From positions 1 to 57,544 of the forward strand of contig JAGSGJ010000009.1 in NCBI GenBank assembly GCA_023955225.1: a DNA stretch of 57,544 nucleotides, written 5' to 3'. Each line of letters opens with the position of its first letter. Within the stretch, counting starts at the first letter, position 1. Made by a program: the position numbers and the translations under genes. Below, in pieces: positions 16,817 to 26,054 of this stretch. The DNA is from Sulfurovum sp. (GTDB lineage Bacteria; Campylobacterota; Campylobacteria; Campylobacterales; Sulfurovaceae). The notes under the pieces were generated by a model. The model was not told the DNA's origin. It worked only from the letters and a program-made list of their open reading frames with translations, and did no database searches.

Positions 16817-18022
16817 CTACTGCACATCAAAGAAAACTTTTTTCTTACCAAGATCCAAACTTACCCTTCCTGAAGAGCGTCTCTTCGGGAACGTAATCTT
16901 TAATGTATTTTGGTCAAGAAAAGAAACTTTTATCCCTCCTCTGGACCTATAACTGTGTAAGATGTCTTTCCCTGAATCCGGTACGATATACAACAAGGAT
17001 GTTGAAGCTGACGGTACTGTCAATTTTGTCTTCTTTTCAGTAATTCTATATACTGTTTCTTGAGGCTTTTCTGTTCTAAAAGACCAACGTTTTTTTACCT
17101 TGCTACCATCTGCAATAGCTTCAAATAGCACCGTATATCTTGTGTCAAACTCTAGCCTATGAAGTGGCATAAGTGCGAATTCCAGTTTGCTCAAAAGATG
17201 GTTATGATCATTGTTCTGCTGAAGGATCTTAATTTTTTTTATCTCTTTCTCCTCTGCATCATATAAACGAAAAGATTTCAACTTAACATTTTTATAATGT
17301 ATAGGGTTAAACTGTACAGAAAGAGGAAAACCACTCACTTTATAGCCAGGGAGAGGGTCTGGAGATTCGTTATAAAAAGCAGGCCATACATGGGTTTGAC
17401 CAGCATAAGGATAAAGTATGATATCTCTGTTTTTTCGTCGTACTTCATCTTTTTTTTCTTCATAAAGTGACTTAGGTATCATTTTCGAACTTTGCTTACA
17501 AATATTTTTCATATAATAGACACCATTTGCCATAGAAAATGATCTTTTACAAAGTTCTGAAATACCTAAAGACCCTATATCATAGACATAGGCACGTTTT
17601 ATTTTTCTTTTTTTCTTAGTCGAGTGAAACCCAAGTCCTATCTCATCTTTATCTAAATTCAAAAAAACGAAACGATGGTAAATTGCAGAAAAAAGATTGT
17701 CTATGGATTTTACATATCCTGTTGTATTGACAGAAAGGTTTTCCATCACATAGGTAGAAGAATACCCTGCTTTTATCACTCTTTTTGAAGGGCTAGTCCC
17801 AGTGTATGAATATTTTCCTTTTTTCTCATAGTGTCCATTTCTTTGATTTTGTATGAGATACTTGGCATGAGAATTAGCCGATTTTTGTAAAGATTTATTG
17901 TTTTTAAACTTGATAAGTCCAGTATTTTCTCTGATCTTATTCAGGTATGCCAAGCCCGCCTTCTCACTGTTGGCTTCAAGAGAAACCAATAAGAGGGTTA
18001 GAATGATAAAAAAATGTGACAC
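16817..18022 (-). CDS. Secreted CAP/SCP-domain protein
   Basis: 401 residues with a signal peptide (MSHFFIILTLLLVSLEANS). Residues about 20-150 are a CAP (SCP/PR1) domain: AGLAYLNKIRENTG, KSANSHAKYLIQNQ, GHYE and the ENLSVN motif. The C-terminal 230 residues contain a beta-rich region (YTVLFEAIADGSKVKKRWSF) like Big/fibronectin repeats. The start is GTG, 9 bases after the stop of the MetY-like gene; no ATG is available near the signal peptide and the ribosome binding site is weak. Its stop meets that of sppA head-on with no gap. Substrate and role unknown. Confidence 0.78.
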   Translation of the reverse strand: MSHFFIILTLLLVSLEANSEKAGLAYLNKIRENTGLIKFKNNKSLQKSANSHAKYLIQNQRNGHYEKKGKYSYTGTSPSKRVIKAGYSSTYVMENLSVNTTGYVKSIDNLFSAIYHRFVFLNLDKDEIGLGFHSTKKKRKIKRAYVYDIGSLGISELCKRSFSMANGVYYMKNICKQSSKMIPKSLYEEKKDEVRRKNRDIILYPYAGQTHVWPAFYNESPDPLPGYKVSGFPLSVQFNPIHYKNVKLKSFRLYDAEEKEIKKIKILQQNNDHNHLLSKLEFALMPLHRLEFDTRYTVLFEAIADGSKVKKRWSFRTEKPQETVYRITEKKTKLTVPSASTSLLYIVPDSGKDILHSYRSRGGIKVSFLDQNTLKITFPKRRSSGRVSLDLGKKKVFFDVQ

Positions 18023-18031
18023 AGAAACTAC

Positions 18032-19291
18032 TTACAGTGCATTCGCTGCTTGCAAAAAGTCCTCTGCGATGGTCTTAGGATCTTCCAATCCTATAGAAAC
18101 ACGGATGAGTCCTTCATGTACACCCAGGAATTTACGGGCTTCATCATTGAAGTCACTATAAATGGTACTTGTCATATGAAGAGCAAGGGTTCTATTGTCC
18201 CCTATGTTTGCAGTTTGTATGACAAGGTTCAATTTGTTAAGGAATGCAAAAGCGCGTTCTTTTGTACCACAGTCTATACTCAGTAATGGACCACAACCTT
18301 GTGCAAAGTCTGACTTGTATCGTGCATTGTCAGGACTTGAAGGTAATGAGGGATGATTTACACTCACACCCTCTGGTAATTGTGCATCAAGTAATGCTGA
18401 GACCGTTTCAACACTGTTATTCACTCTCTCTACTCTGAGTGACAGTGTTTCAAGTCCTATCATTGTCATAAATGAACCAAAGGCATTTGCTGTCATACCA
18501 AAGTCACGTATAGCACGTTTTTTACAGATAGGTATAAATGCTTTTTTACCCATCTTTTTTACTATTTTATGTACATCTGCATACTTTTCATTTAGAAGTT
18601 TATCACCCTCTTCTTTTAGCGCTCTAAACACTGCTATACCACCAAGGGCAGCAGAGTGTCCAGACATATTTTTAGTTGAAGAGTGCACAGAGATGTCTGC
18701 ACCCATCTCTAGTGGTCTAACTAAAAGTGGTGTCGCAGTATTGTCTATCATTACCAGTGTTTCATACTCATTACAAAGGTCGATAATACGCTGTATATCA
18801 GGCAGTGTAAGGCTTGGGTTACCTACGGACTCAAAAAGTACCATTTTAATACCACGTTTAAGTGTTGTTTCAATGTGTTCAAAGTCATCTACTGTACAAA
18901 AAGTATTTGTTATACCAAAACGTGCCAAAGTTTCATTTACAAGTGAATAGGTACCACCAAAGAAACCACCGATACAAAGCAATTCATCTCCAGCAGACAA
19001 AAAAGCGCTACATACCATAGAGATAGCCCCCATACCTGAAGAAGTAGCAATGGCACCAAATCCACCCTCCATCTTTGCTACAATAGATTCTAGTTTAGCA
19101 TTTGTTGGATTCCCTACTCTTGCATACAACGGTTTATTGACCTCTGCAGAAAAGATACCTTCTGCTTCTTCGGCATTTTCATAACCATAAGCAGCAGACG
19201 GTGTAATAGTAGGTGCAATGGGCCCTACCTTTGAACCTACACTTTGGACAAGTAAGGTATTAAAATAGTCAAAATCAGTGGTGTTGTTCAT
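18032..19291 (-). CDS. PLP-dependent O-acetylhomoserine sulfhydrylase-type enzyme (MetY-like)
   Basis: 419 residues of the Cys/Met-metabolism PLP family (aspartate aminotransferase fold). YARVGNPTNAKLE and SSGMGAISM are family motifs, and HSSTKNMSGH holds the PLP Lys (about 206). The length and the N-terminal FDYFNTLLVQSVGSKVGPIAP suit O-acetyl/succinyl-homoserine sulfhydrylase (sulfide to homocysteine), but cystathionine synthase or methionine gamma-lyase activity is possible. It sits 9 bases downstream of an Rrf2 regulator, which fits sulfur or cysteine control. Confidence 0.85.
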   Translation of the reverse strand: MNNTTDFDYFNTLLVQSVGSKVGPIAPTITPSAAYGYENAEEAEGIFSAEVNKPLYARVGNPTNAKLESIVAKMEGGFGAIATSSGMGAISMVCSAFLSAGDELLCIGGFFGGTYSLVNETLARFGITNTFCTVDDFEHIETTLKRGIKMVLFESVGNPSLTLPDIQRIIDLCNEYETLVMIDNTATPLLVRPLEMGADISVHSSTKNMSGHSAALGGIAVFRALKEEGDKLLNEKYADVHKIVKKMGKKAFIPICKKRAIRDFGMTANAFGSFMTMIGLETLSLRVERVNNSVETVSALLDAQLPEGVSVNHPSLPSSPDNARYKSDFAQGCGPLLSIDCGTKERAFAFLNKLNLVIQTANIGDNRTLALHMTSTIYSDFNDEARKFLGVHEGLIRVSIGLEDPKTIAEDFLQAANAL

Positions 19292-19300
19292 AGTCTGTTC

Positions 19301-19714
19301 CTATATTGAATAATTAAGTGTTTGATTGGCTTTGAGTTGATAGTTCTTAAGTTCAGAAAGAGGGATCTCAAACACAGTTGAAACTTTCTGTTTTAAATCA
19401 TCCCAAAAGAATTTAAGTGCTTGATTATCTGTTTGATAGTTATCAGAAAATATATCTGATTCTAAGATGAGCACAACATCTTTAAGTGTAATATCTTTAA
19501 GACTTTTTGCAAGTTTGTACCCACCATGTGCACCTTTGATGCTCATAAGAAGACCCTGCTTTTTAAGTTCTAAAAGTATTTGCTCTAAGAAGTTTTGTGG
19601 GATGGATGCATTTGCTGCTATCTCTTTTATCTTAAGCACTTCATTGTCCGGGATAGAACCCAACTCTTGAAGTGCAGCGATAGCATAAATTGTTTTACTT
19701 GATATTCCTATCAT
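19301..19714 (-). CDS. Rrf2-family transcriptional regulator
   Basis: 137 residues. Winged helix typical of Rrf2/IscR/CymR: SSKTIYAIAALQELG, KIKEIAANASIPQNFLEQILLELKKQG and KGAHGGYKLAK. It has no cysteine at all, so it cannot ligate an Fe-S cluster as IscR does; a CymR-like sensor of cysteine metabolism, acting on the adjacent MetY-like gene, is the best inference. Its 5' end overlaps the DUF4395 gene by 20 bases. Confidence 0.9.
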   Translation of the reverse strand: MIGISSKTIYAIAALQELGSIPDNEVLKIKEIAANASIPQNFLEQILLELKKQGLLMSIKGAHGGYKLAKSLKDITLKDVVLILESDIFSDNYQTDNQALKFFWDDLKQKVSTVFEIPLSELKNYQLKANQTLNYSI

Positions 19715-20153
19715 TCTCTAAATTGCCTTTAACGATTTGTATTATATAGTATATCTTACATCCTATACAAAAATCGAATAATGTCTCAAGTAATGCACAA
19801 ATTAATAAAATAACCGCTATCGCTGTGGTAAATGTTGTAAATCCTGCAACATAAAAGACTATAAGAAACAACGAAGTTACCAGTCCAAGATAAAGAGCAA
19901 ATCTTTTTGGTGATTCATCACAAAGTTTAGGTGCAATGCCCCATCCACTAAGTGCAAAGTTTCCAACTATCTGAAATGGACTGAAGTTTTTTTTACGCAA
20001 TGCTCTCACAAAAAAATCAAATAATAATAGCCATGCAAAAAAACTCTCTTGTGTAACGAGAAATATCATAGTAAAAAGTGCTACTTGGAAAGAAATGATT
20101 CTCACCATATTGGAGTCAACTCTTATTGTAGATATTGGACAACTTGGAGACAT
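19695..20153 (-). CDS. DUF4395 membrane protein
   Basis: 152 residues from ATG 20153 (AAAGGA ribosome binding site 6 bases upstream; an in-frame GTG at 20168 is less likely). Four predicted membrane helices, and the DUF4395 pattern with PSCPIS near the start and a CxxC (DFCIGCKIYY) near the C-terminus. Members of this family often lie beside thioredoxin or sulfur-transfer genes; the CxxC suggests a redox or sulfur role. First gene of the operon with rrf2 and the MetY-like gene. Confidence 0.82.
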   Translation of the reverse strand: MSPSCPISTIRVDSNMVRIISFQVALFTMIFLVTQESFFAWLLLFDFFVRALRKKNFSPFQIVGNFALSGWGIAPKLCDESPKRFALYLGLVTSLFLIVFYVAGFTTFTTAIAVILLICALLETLFDFCIGCKIYYIIQIVKGNLENDRNIK

Positions 20154-20234
20154 ATTCTTTCCTTTCACTAAATAAAATTTTTGAGCAAAGCTCTTTAACT
20201 ATATTGACACGATGATAAATAGCACCTCTAAAGA

Positions 20235-20356
20235 CCCTAGAGTGATTTACAGCATTGACTTTTTTCTTAGTTTCTCTATTAACAATATAGGGGAGACAAT
20301 AAATACCTAAGAAAAATGTGCAATGCCCTTGTCCGATGTAAATATCTAGGGTTTTT
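20235..20356 (+). ncRNA. Candidate small structured RNA with long helix and intrinsic terminator
   Basis: Within a gap of 397 bases (20154-20550). Nested pairings: CCCTAGA (20235-20241) with TCTAGGG (20345-20351); ATTTAC (20245-20250) with GTAAAT (20338-20343); GCATTG (20252-20257) with CAATGC (20321-20326); TTTTTCTTAG (20261-20270) with CTAAGAAAAA (20307-20316); CTCTAT with ATAGGG at the tip. On the plus strand the closing stem runs straight into TTTTT (20352-20356). TTGACA at 20204-20209 and TCTAAA at 20227-20232 could be a promoter. It could instead be a leader of the DUF4395-rrf2 operon on the minus strand. No known family is recognised. Confidence 0.45.
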
Positions 20357-20550
20357 ACAAGTGCTCATTTAATTTATGAATGTATATTAGCCAAATCTAT
20401 TTTTAATGTCAAGTAAATCTATAGGTTTAATTATATTTTATACTTTTAAGCTGTTTATATATCTCATTATAGTGTCATATTAGCCTTGCACACGTGCTAC
20501 ACAGAGTTCCATTAGAATACGTATAGATTTACTCAAAACTAGGAGATAGT
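20357..20550 (+). promoter_or_regulatory. Upstream region of the cus operon
   Basis: AT-rich and without a coding frame that I can support. ATTATAGTGTCATATTAG around 20466-20483 could hold a -10 element, and AGGAG lies 8 bases before the cusC ATG. No CusR or CueR operator is recognised. The region just upstream of it is taken up by the candidate structured RNA. Confidence 0.35.
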
Positions 20551-21744
20551 ATGCGGATTGTACTTTTTACTTTGTTGTCTGTAGGCTTACTGCAGGCACA
20601 AAGTATTCACCAACTCATCGACCGATCAATCAAAAAGAATCCTTCACTCCAAACCATACAGTACCGTCTGTCTGCAATGGACCAGCAGATAGAAGGAAGT
20701 CAAAATTTCTCCAATCCAGACCTCTCTCTTACCATCAATGATATACAGTTTGATCATCCTTCAGATCGTGGTCTTGAGCCTATGCAGTACAATGCAATTA
20801 ACTTTAAACAACAATTTCCATGGTTCGGTAAACTCGATGCCCGTAAAACCTTTACACAAGCACAAAAAAGTGTTATGCTAGACTCTTATGAAGTAGCAAA
20901 AATAACACTCGCTGAAGAGATTCGCATGACAGCCTATACGATGAAAGAACTTGAAGAGCGTATCAGTATTGTCAACCGATATAAAATCGTAGCAAAGCAA
21001 AACATAGATCTCTATACTGCCTATGCATCCACTGAAAACAAAAGTCACACAAGCAGTATGTCTGCAAGTTTGATGCTTTCAAAAATAAAGATAAGGGCTG
21101 AACGCTATAACACTATTTTAAAAACCCAAAAAGCGAAGCTTAAATACTTAGTACAGGGAAATGTCTCTTCTATCTCAGATACATTACAGATCAAACGTCC
21201 CAAATCATTAGGATCTTATCTTTCTAAACTACAGAATAATCCAAACTACCATATGAAACTCTCTGAGCGTAGCGTCGCTGATGCCAACAAAGCCATACAA
21301 GACCTAAGTATCACCCCAGACCCTTATGTCAAAGTAGGTTATTTTAACCGTACAGAGTTTCCAGACTATGTTTCTGTTACTGTGGGTATTTCTCTGCCTC
21401 TTTACGGTTCAGAAAAACTCAATTCAGAAGCTGCCCGTAAAGAAGTCTTGGCTGCTCAAAGTGCCTCTTTAGATTACAGATCCTCACTAGAGAGTGAAAT
21501 AGACATTATGTATGCAAAACTCACTGAAGCCTATCATATCTATAACATTATCCAAAATGAAAGTCTGCCACAACTTGAACATATGTTTGAACTGAGTCAA
21601 TCCAGTATTCAAAATGGAGGCGATCTGTTTGCCTATACAAATCTCTTAGAACAAAAACTGGCACTTGAAGAGCAACGTGTTTCTATAAAAGCTGAGTACC
21701 TTCGTACACAAGCCAGACTCAAATCTCTCATAGGAAAACGGTAA
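20551..21744 (+). CDS. cusC: TolC-like outer-membrane factor of the Cus efflux system
   Basis: 397 residues with a signal peptide (MRIVLFTLLSVGLLQAQ). It has the outer membrane efflux protein fold: two repeats of helix and strand with long coiled coils (IHQLIDRSIKKNPSLQ, and the C-terminal half around SLDYRSSLESEIDIMYAKL). Expected to form the outer-membrane duct for the CusBA pump. Its TAA stop overlaps the cusB ATG (TAATG). Assignment as CusC rests on the operon rather than on a unique motif. Confidence 0.88.
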   Translation: MRIVLFTLLSVGLLQAQSIHQLIDRSIKKNPSLQTIQYRLSAMDQQIEGSQNFSNPDLSLTINDIQFDHPSDRGLEPMQYNAINFKQQFPWFGKLDARKTFTQAQKSVMLDSYEVAKITLAEEIRMTAYTMKELEERISIVNRYKIVAKQNIDLYTAYASTENKSHTSSMSASLMLSKIKIRAERYNTILKTQKAKLKYLVQGNVSSISDTLQIKRPKSLGSYLSKLQNNPNYHMKLSERSVADANKAIQDLSITPDPYVKVGYFNRTEFPDYVSVTVGISLPLYGSEKLNSEAARKEVLAAQSASLDYRSSLESEIDIMYAKLTEAYHIYNIIQNESLPQLEHMFELSQSSIQNGGDLFAYTNLLEQKLALEEQRVSIKAEYLRTQARLKSLIGKR

Positions 21745-22769
21745 TGATACTTACTTATATGAAGACAACACTCACACTTTTACTGCTACCGGCATTTTTA
21801 CAGGCCGAAGTTCAAAAAGCGTATACTCCAACGATAGAACAGCTTTTCAATGTCAAGACCATACAAGTCAAAACAATGACTACTGCCAAAGAACAGATCA
21901 ACTATGGGTATATCGTCGCAGAAGACTCACGTAAGGTTGATATCCATGCATGGTTTTCTGGCTATGTCACAAAACTTTTTGCCGATACCCTCTATAAAAA
22001 AGTAGAAAAAGGTGATGCCTTGGCACAAGTCTATTCACCTGAAGTCTACAAAGCCAAACAAGACTACCTGCACTCTTTGGAATTTAATGAAAAACGTGCC
22101 TCACCTGAAATGCTTCAGAGTGCGCAAACAAAACTACATCTCTTAGGTGTAAGTGATGAAGAGATAAAACGTATAAAGAATGAACGTAAGGTCTATGAAT
22201 TTACCACTATCTACGCGCCACAGTCTGGATGGATATTTGAAAAAAATATTAACCAGGGGGCATCTTTCAGTACACAAACAAAACTTTTTCAGATCGTGAA
22301 CTTAGAGAAAGTTTGGATAGAAGTAAAACTCTATCAAGATGAGATAGAAAAACTCTCTCTCCTAAAACATTTTACGGTGAAACCTAAAGGTATCTCTAAA
22401 ACATATACAGCTAAGAAGTCCCTACTTTATCCTAAGCTAAAACCCACAGAAGCAACAGCTACATTAAGATTGATTCTGGATAATGACAAAGGCTTGCTAA
22501 AACCAGGCATGTATGCAAAAGTATATGCCTCAGCCGATACTAAAAATCGTCTTGTCATTCCCCGTACCGCAGCCATACGGAAAAATGGGGCATGGTATGC
22601 TTTTCTAGCCACTGAATTTAAAGGAGAATATGAGCCTATAGTCATCGAAATAAAACCTTTGGACTCGAAACATTATGAGATTATAAATGGTCTTAAAGAA
22701 GGTGATTCACTGGTAAATAATGCGTTATTCATGATGGATTCAGATGCACAAATCAATGGAGTCTACTAA
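21744..22769 (+). CDS. cusB: CusB-type periplasmic adaptor of the copper/silver efflux pump
   Basis: 341 residues with a signal peptide ending near FLQAEVQ. Membrane-fusion protein domains: a barrel-sandwich half around VDIHAWFSGYVTKLFADTLYK, a helical hairpin (SPEVYKAKQDYLHSLEF) and a beta barrel (GLLKPGMYAKVYAS). The YSPE/LYSPE-type motif is characteristic of CusB and CzcB adaptors. Joins CusA to CusC. Stop and the next downstream ATG also overlap as TAATG, but a repeat of 156 bases lies before cusA. Confidence 0.92.
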   Translation: MILTYMKTTLTLLLLPAFLQAEVQKAYTPTIEQLFNVKTIQVKTMTTAKEQINYGYIVAEDSRKVDIHAWFSGYVTKLFADTLYKKVEKGDALAQVYSPEVYKAKQDYLHSLEFNEKRASPEMLQSAQTKLHLLGVSDEEIKRIKNERKVYEFTTIYAPQSGWIFEKNINQGASFSTQTKLFQIVNLEKVWIEVKLYQDEIEKLSLLKHFTVKPKGISKTYTAKKSLLYPKLKPTEATATLRLILDNDKGLLKPGMYAKVYASADTKNRLVIPRTAAIRKNGAWYAFLATEFKGEYEPIVIEIKPLDSKHYEIINGLKEGDSLVNNALFMMDSDAQINGVY

Positions 22770-22925
22770 TGAGGGAACGTATTTTGAGCAAAGCCCAAAA
22801 CCCTACGTTATCACTAGGACAACTTACGACTCAGAATTTAGTGCCTCGCTTGCACTGCAATTTAGTTGCTTGTCAGCAGTTGGCTCATGCAACTCGTTGC
22901 ACATATACTATAGGAGAACTATAGT
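22770..22925. repeat. Copy of a dispersed repeat between cusB and cusA
   Basis: Non-conserved DNA inside an otherwise tight operon. Positions 22824-22857 match the complement of 54289-54322 at 28 of 34 bases, and 22846-22875 match the complement of 54239-54267. AATTTAGT occurs twice inside (22835-22842, 22859-22866) and TGCAAC-TC-GTTGCA forms a hairpin at 22888-22901. ACTATAG is repeated at 22907-22913 and 22918-22924, and the ribosome binding site of cusA lies between. A 51-codon frame from ATG 22769 to TAG 22924 stays open through it, but the sequence looks like repeat rather than protein. Confidence 0.6.
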
Positions 22926-25900
22926 ATGATAGAACGACTCATAGCTCTTTCAGTAAAAAATCGTTTTCTCGTTCTTATGACCACTCTCTTCCTCATAGTA
23001 GGTTCCATTTGGGCGATGAAAAATACACCTTTAGATGCTCTGCCGGATCTTTCACCTCCACAAGTCATTGTACAAGTGACATGGAAAGGACAAAGTCCTG
23101 AAATCATAGAAGACCAAGGAACATACCCTTTGGTTTCACAATTTCTTGCCATTTCAAACATCGAAACGGTAAGAGGTTTCTCAACCTATGAAAATGGACT
23201 GATCTATATCATATTTAAAGAAGGAACTGACCTTTACTGGGGTCGTACACGTGTATTGGAGCAACTCGCTTCCATGCAGAGTAAACTTCCTCCTAACATG
23301 GAAATAGCATTAGGTCCTGATGCCTCTGGTGTGGGTTGGGCCTATGAGTATGCACTCACTTCGCAGACTAAAACCCTTGATGAGCTACGTACATTGCAAG
23401 ACTACTACTATAAATTCGCACTTATGGGTGTAGATGGAGTCAGTGATGTCGCAACCATAGGTGGCTTTGTTCCTACCTATCAAATCACTGTTAACAACGA
23501 TGCTTTAGTACAATACAATCTTTCTATCAATGATATATCTCGTACACTCAAAGAGAATAACAACGACACAGGTGGTCGTATTGTTATTCAAAATGGTTTT
23601 GAGTGGATGGTACAAGCAAAAGGCTACATACAAGACTTAGATGAAATACGTAAACTTGTTGTTAAGATTAAAGATGGTGTGCCACTTACACTTGATGATG
23701 TTGGTCGTGTTGAGATGGTGCCAAGCGCTCGTCGTGGTATGGCAGACCTCAATGGTGATGGTGAAGTTGTGGGAGGTATCGTCATGGTACGTTATGGAGA
23801 AGATGTCTACTCTGCCATTAAACGTATCAAAGAGAAGATGAAAGAGCTTAAAGTAGAGGGGGTCGATGTCGTCACTACTTATGACCGTTCTGAACTCATA
23901 GAAGCTTCAGTAGAGACACTACAGCATACACTTATTGAAGAGAGTATTATCGTCATTATTATCATCGGTTTGTTTTTGATGCACTTTCGTTCTACACTCA
24001 TCATGCTTATTGTACTCCCCCTGACTATAGCCCTACCCTTTCTAATGATGAAACTTTTTGGTATAGGGTCTAACATTATGAGTCTAGGAGGGATAGCCAT
24101 TGCCATCGGTGCGATGGTCGATGCTTCTATCGTTATGATAGAAAACGCCCATAAGTCCATCCATAAAGCTGAACATAACAAAGGTGCACAACTTGACAAT
24201 GCAGAACGTATAACTGTCATTGTGAAATCTTCACAGCTTGTAGGGCGTCCCATCTTCTTTGCTTTAGCATTGGTTGTGGTTTCATTTCTACCTATCTTTT
24301 CACTTAATGGTCAAGAGGGATTGCTCTTTTCACCTTTAGCCTTTACAAAAACCTTTGCTATGATGGCGGGGGCACTACTTTCTGTGACACTTGTTCCTGT
24401 ACTAATGATATTTTTTATTAGAGGGCACATCATTCCAGAATCAAAAAACCCTCTGAGTCGTTTTTTCATTTGGCTCTATCACCCTCTCTTAACCTATGGA
24501 TTAAAGCTCAAATATCTGGTCATCGTAGCAGCTATTGCCCTTCTTGCTTTTACTGTGCCTCTTTATGAAAAACTCAACTGGGAGTTTATGCCTATGCTGG
24601 ATGAGCAAACGATGATGTATATGCCTGTGACCCCTTATGGTATCTCTGTAGACCAAAGTAAAGTCCTTACACAAAAGACAGATAAAATCATCAAGTCTTT
24701 TCCCGAAGTTGCCACAGTCTTTGGTAAAGGTGGACGAGCAGACTCTGCTACTGACCCTGCCCCACTAGGTATGATTGAAACTATCATCACCTTTAAACCT
24801 AAAGAGAAGTGGCGTCCAGGAATGACACGTGAAAAGCTCACGGCTCAAATGGAAGATGCTCTCCAAGTTCCTGGATTAGTCAACTCATGGACCTACCCTA
24901 TTAGAGGGCGTATTGATATGCTTCTCTCAGGTATTCGTACTCCTATTGGGATTAAACTCTACGGTAAAGACGCAGAAGGCCTACAAAAAATTGCGCAAGA
25001 TATAGAACATAAACTACGTGACCTCAAAAGTACACAATCTGTCTTTTCGGACCAAGCAAGTGCTGGTTTTTTCATCGATATCAACATAGATACGGAAGCC
25101 TTACAACGTTATAACATCACAAAAACACTCATACAGGAGTATACCTCTGCTGCCATTGGTGGTAAGAAAATTACTACCATGTATAAAGGTTTAGAACGTT
25201 ACCCTATTGCTCTTCGTTTTGAAGAAGAAGAGAGACGTAACCTTGATGATATACGCAACATACAGGTCAAGACACCACTAGGCTTCGTACCTCTTTCAAC
25301 CTTTACAAAGGTAGAATATAGGGAAAGTGCTTCTGTCATAAAATCTGAGATGGCTACGCCTGTGACCTTCGTATATATCACACCACAGCAAGGCATGAGT
25401 GTCGTCACCTACAAAGAAGAAGCTATAAAAGCATTGGCTAATTTAAAACTACCATCAGGATACTACTTCGAATGGGCAGGACAATCAGAATATCTTGAAT
25501 CTGCTATGAAAAAAATGAAATGGATTATACCTACGGTGTTATTGGTGATTTTTGTACTTATCTACTTTGCACTTCAAAGTATGATTCCAACACTTATTGT
25601 CTTCTTTACCTTGCCCTTTGCATTGGTAGGAGGACTCATCTACATACAAATGTTAGATTTTAACATGAGTATTGCCGTCATTGTTGGTTTCTTGGCCCTA
25701 CTAGGCATTGCCGCAGAGACTGCCATCGTTATGATAGTCTATCTACAGGAGAGTGTCAATGAAATACGTGCTACGGCAGGAGATGCCTTTAATGCCAAAG
25801 ACTTAGATGCAGCTATTTATGAAGGTGCCGTACAGAGGGTTAGACCTAAACTGATGACGGTTTTTGCCATTCTAGCTGGGCTTCTTCCTATTATGCTTAT

Positions 25901-26054
25901 CTCCGGAGTAGGATCAGAAGTGATGCAACGTATCGCAGCACCGATGATAGGTGGAGTAGTGACTTCTGCTGTACTTAGCCTCCTACTGATACCTATCTTT
26001 TTTGAAATACATGAAAAGTATCAATTAAAAAAAATACTTAAGGGTCGGAAATGA
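22926..26054 (+). CDS. cusA: CusA heavy-metal RND efflux pump (copper/silver)
   Basis: 1042 residues, the inner-membrane proton-driven pump of the HME-RND family. The three methionines that bind Cu(I)/Ag(I) in E. coli CusA (573, 623, 672) have equivalents at 566 (MMYMPVT), 616 (APLGMIET) and 665 (RIDMLLSGIR) with identical 50 and 49 residue spacing, which argues for copper/silver over zinc or cobalt. Twelve membrane helices are expected; the TM4 motif GAMVDASIVMIENAHK is present. Ribosome binding site AGGAGA sits 8 bases before the ATG. Its end overlaps the next gene by 4 bases (ATGA). Confidence 0.96.
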   Translation: MIERLIALSVKNRFLVLMTTLFLIVGSIWAMKNTPLDALPDLSPPQVIVQVTWKGQSPEIIEDQGTYPLVSQFLAISNIETVRGFSTYENGLIYIIFKEGTDLYWGRTRVLEQLASMQSKLPPNMEIALGPDASGVGWAYEYALTSQTKTLDELRTLQDYYYKFALMGVDGVSDVATIGGFVPTYQITVNNDALVQYNLSINDISRTLKENNNDTGGRIVIQNGFEWMVQAKGYIQDLDEIRKLVVKIKDGVPLTLDDVGRVEMVPSARRGMADLNGDGEVVGGIVMVRYGEDVYSAIKRIKEKMKELKVEGVDVVTTYDRSELIEASVETLQHTLIEESIIVIIIIGLFLMHFRSTLIMLIVLPLTIALPFLMMKLFGIGSNIMSLGGIAIAIGAMVDASIVMIENAHKSIHKAEHNKGAQLDNAERITVIVKSSQLVGRPIFFALALVVVSFLPIFSLNGQEGLLFSPLAFTKTFAMMAGALLSVTLVPVLMIFFIRGHIIPESKNPLSRFFIWLYHPLLTYGLKLKYLVIVAAIALLAFTVPLYEKLNWEFMPMLDEQTMMYMPVTPYGISVDQSKVLTQKTDKIIKSFPEVATVFGKGGRADSATDPAPLGMIETIITFKPKEKWRPGMTREKLTAQMEDALQVPGLVNSWTYPIRGRIDMLLSGIRTPIGIKLYGKDAEGLQKIAQDIEHKLRDLKSTQSVFSDQASAGFFIDINIDTEALQRYNITKTLIQEYTSAAIGGKKITTMYKGLERYPIALRFEEEERRNLDDIRNIQVKTPLGFVPLSTFTKVEYRESASVIKSEMATPVTFVYITPQQGMSVVTYKEEAIKALANLKLPSGYYFEWAGQSEYLESAMKKMKWIIPTVLLVIFVLIYFALQSMIPTLIVFFTLPFALVGGLIYIQMLDFNMSIAVIVGFLALLGIAAETAIVMIVYLQESVNEIRATAGDAFNAKDLDAAIYEGAVQRVRPKLMTVFAILAGLLPIMLISGVGSEVMQRIAAPMIGGVVTSAVLSLLLIPIFFEIHEKYQLKKILKGRK

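Noticed and set aside
20154..20550. 6S, SRP or tmRNA gene, or S-box SAM riboswitch, in the gap before cusC
   Set aside because: The folded segment of about 120 bases is too short and lacks the conserved loop sequences I know for these RNAs; reported instead as an unassigned structured RNA.
22744..22929. 61-codon frame covering the cusB-cusA junction in another frame
   Set aside because: It starts inside cusB and overlaps cusA in the wrong frame; the 22769-22924 frame is the only one with natural junctions.
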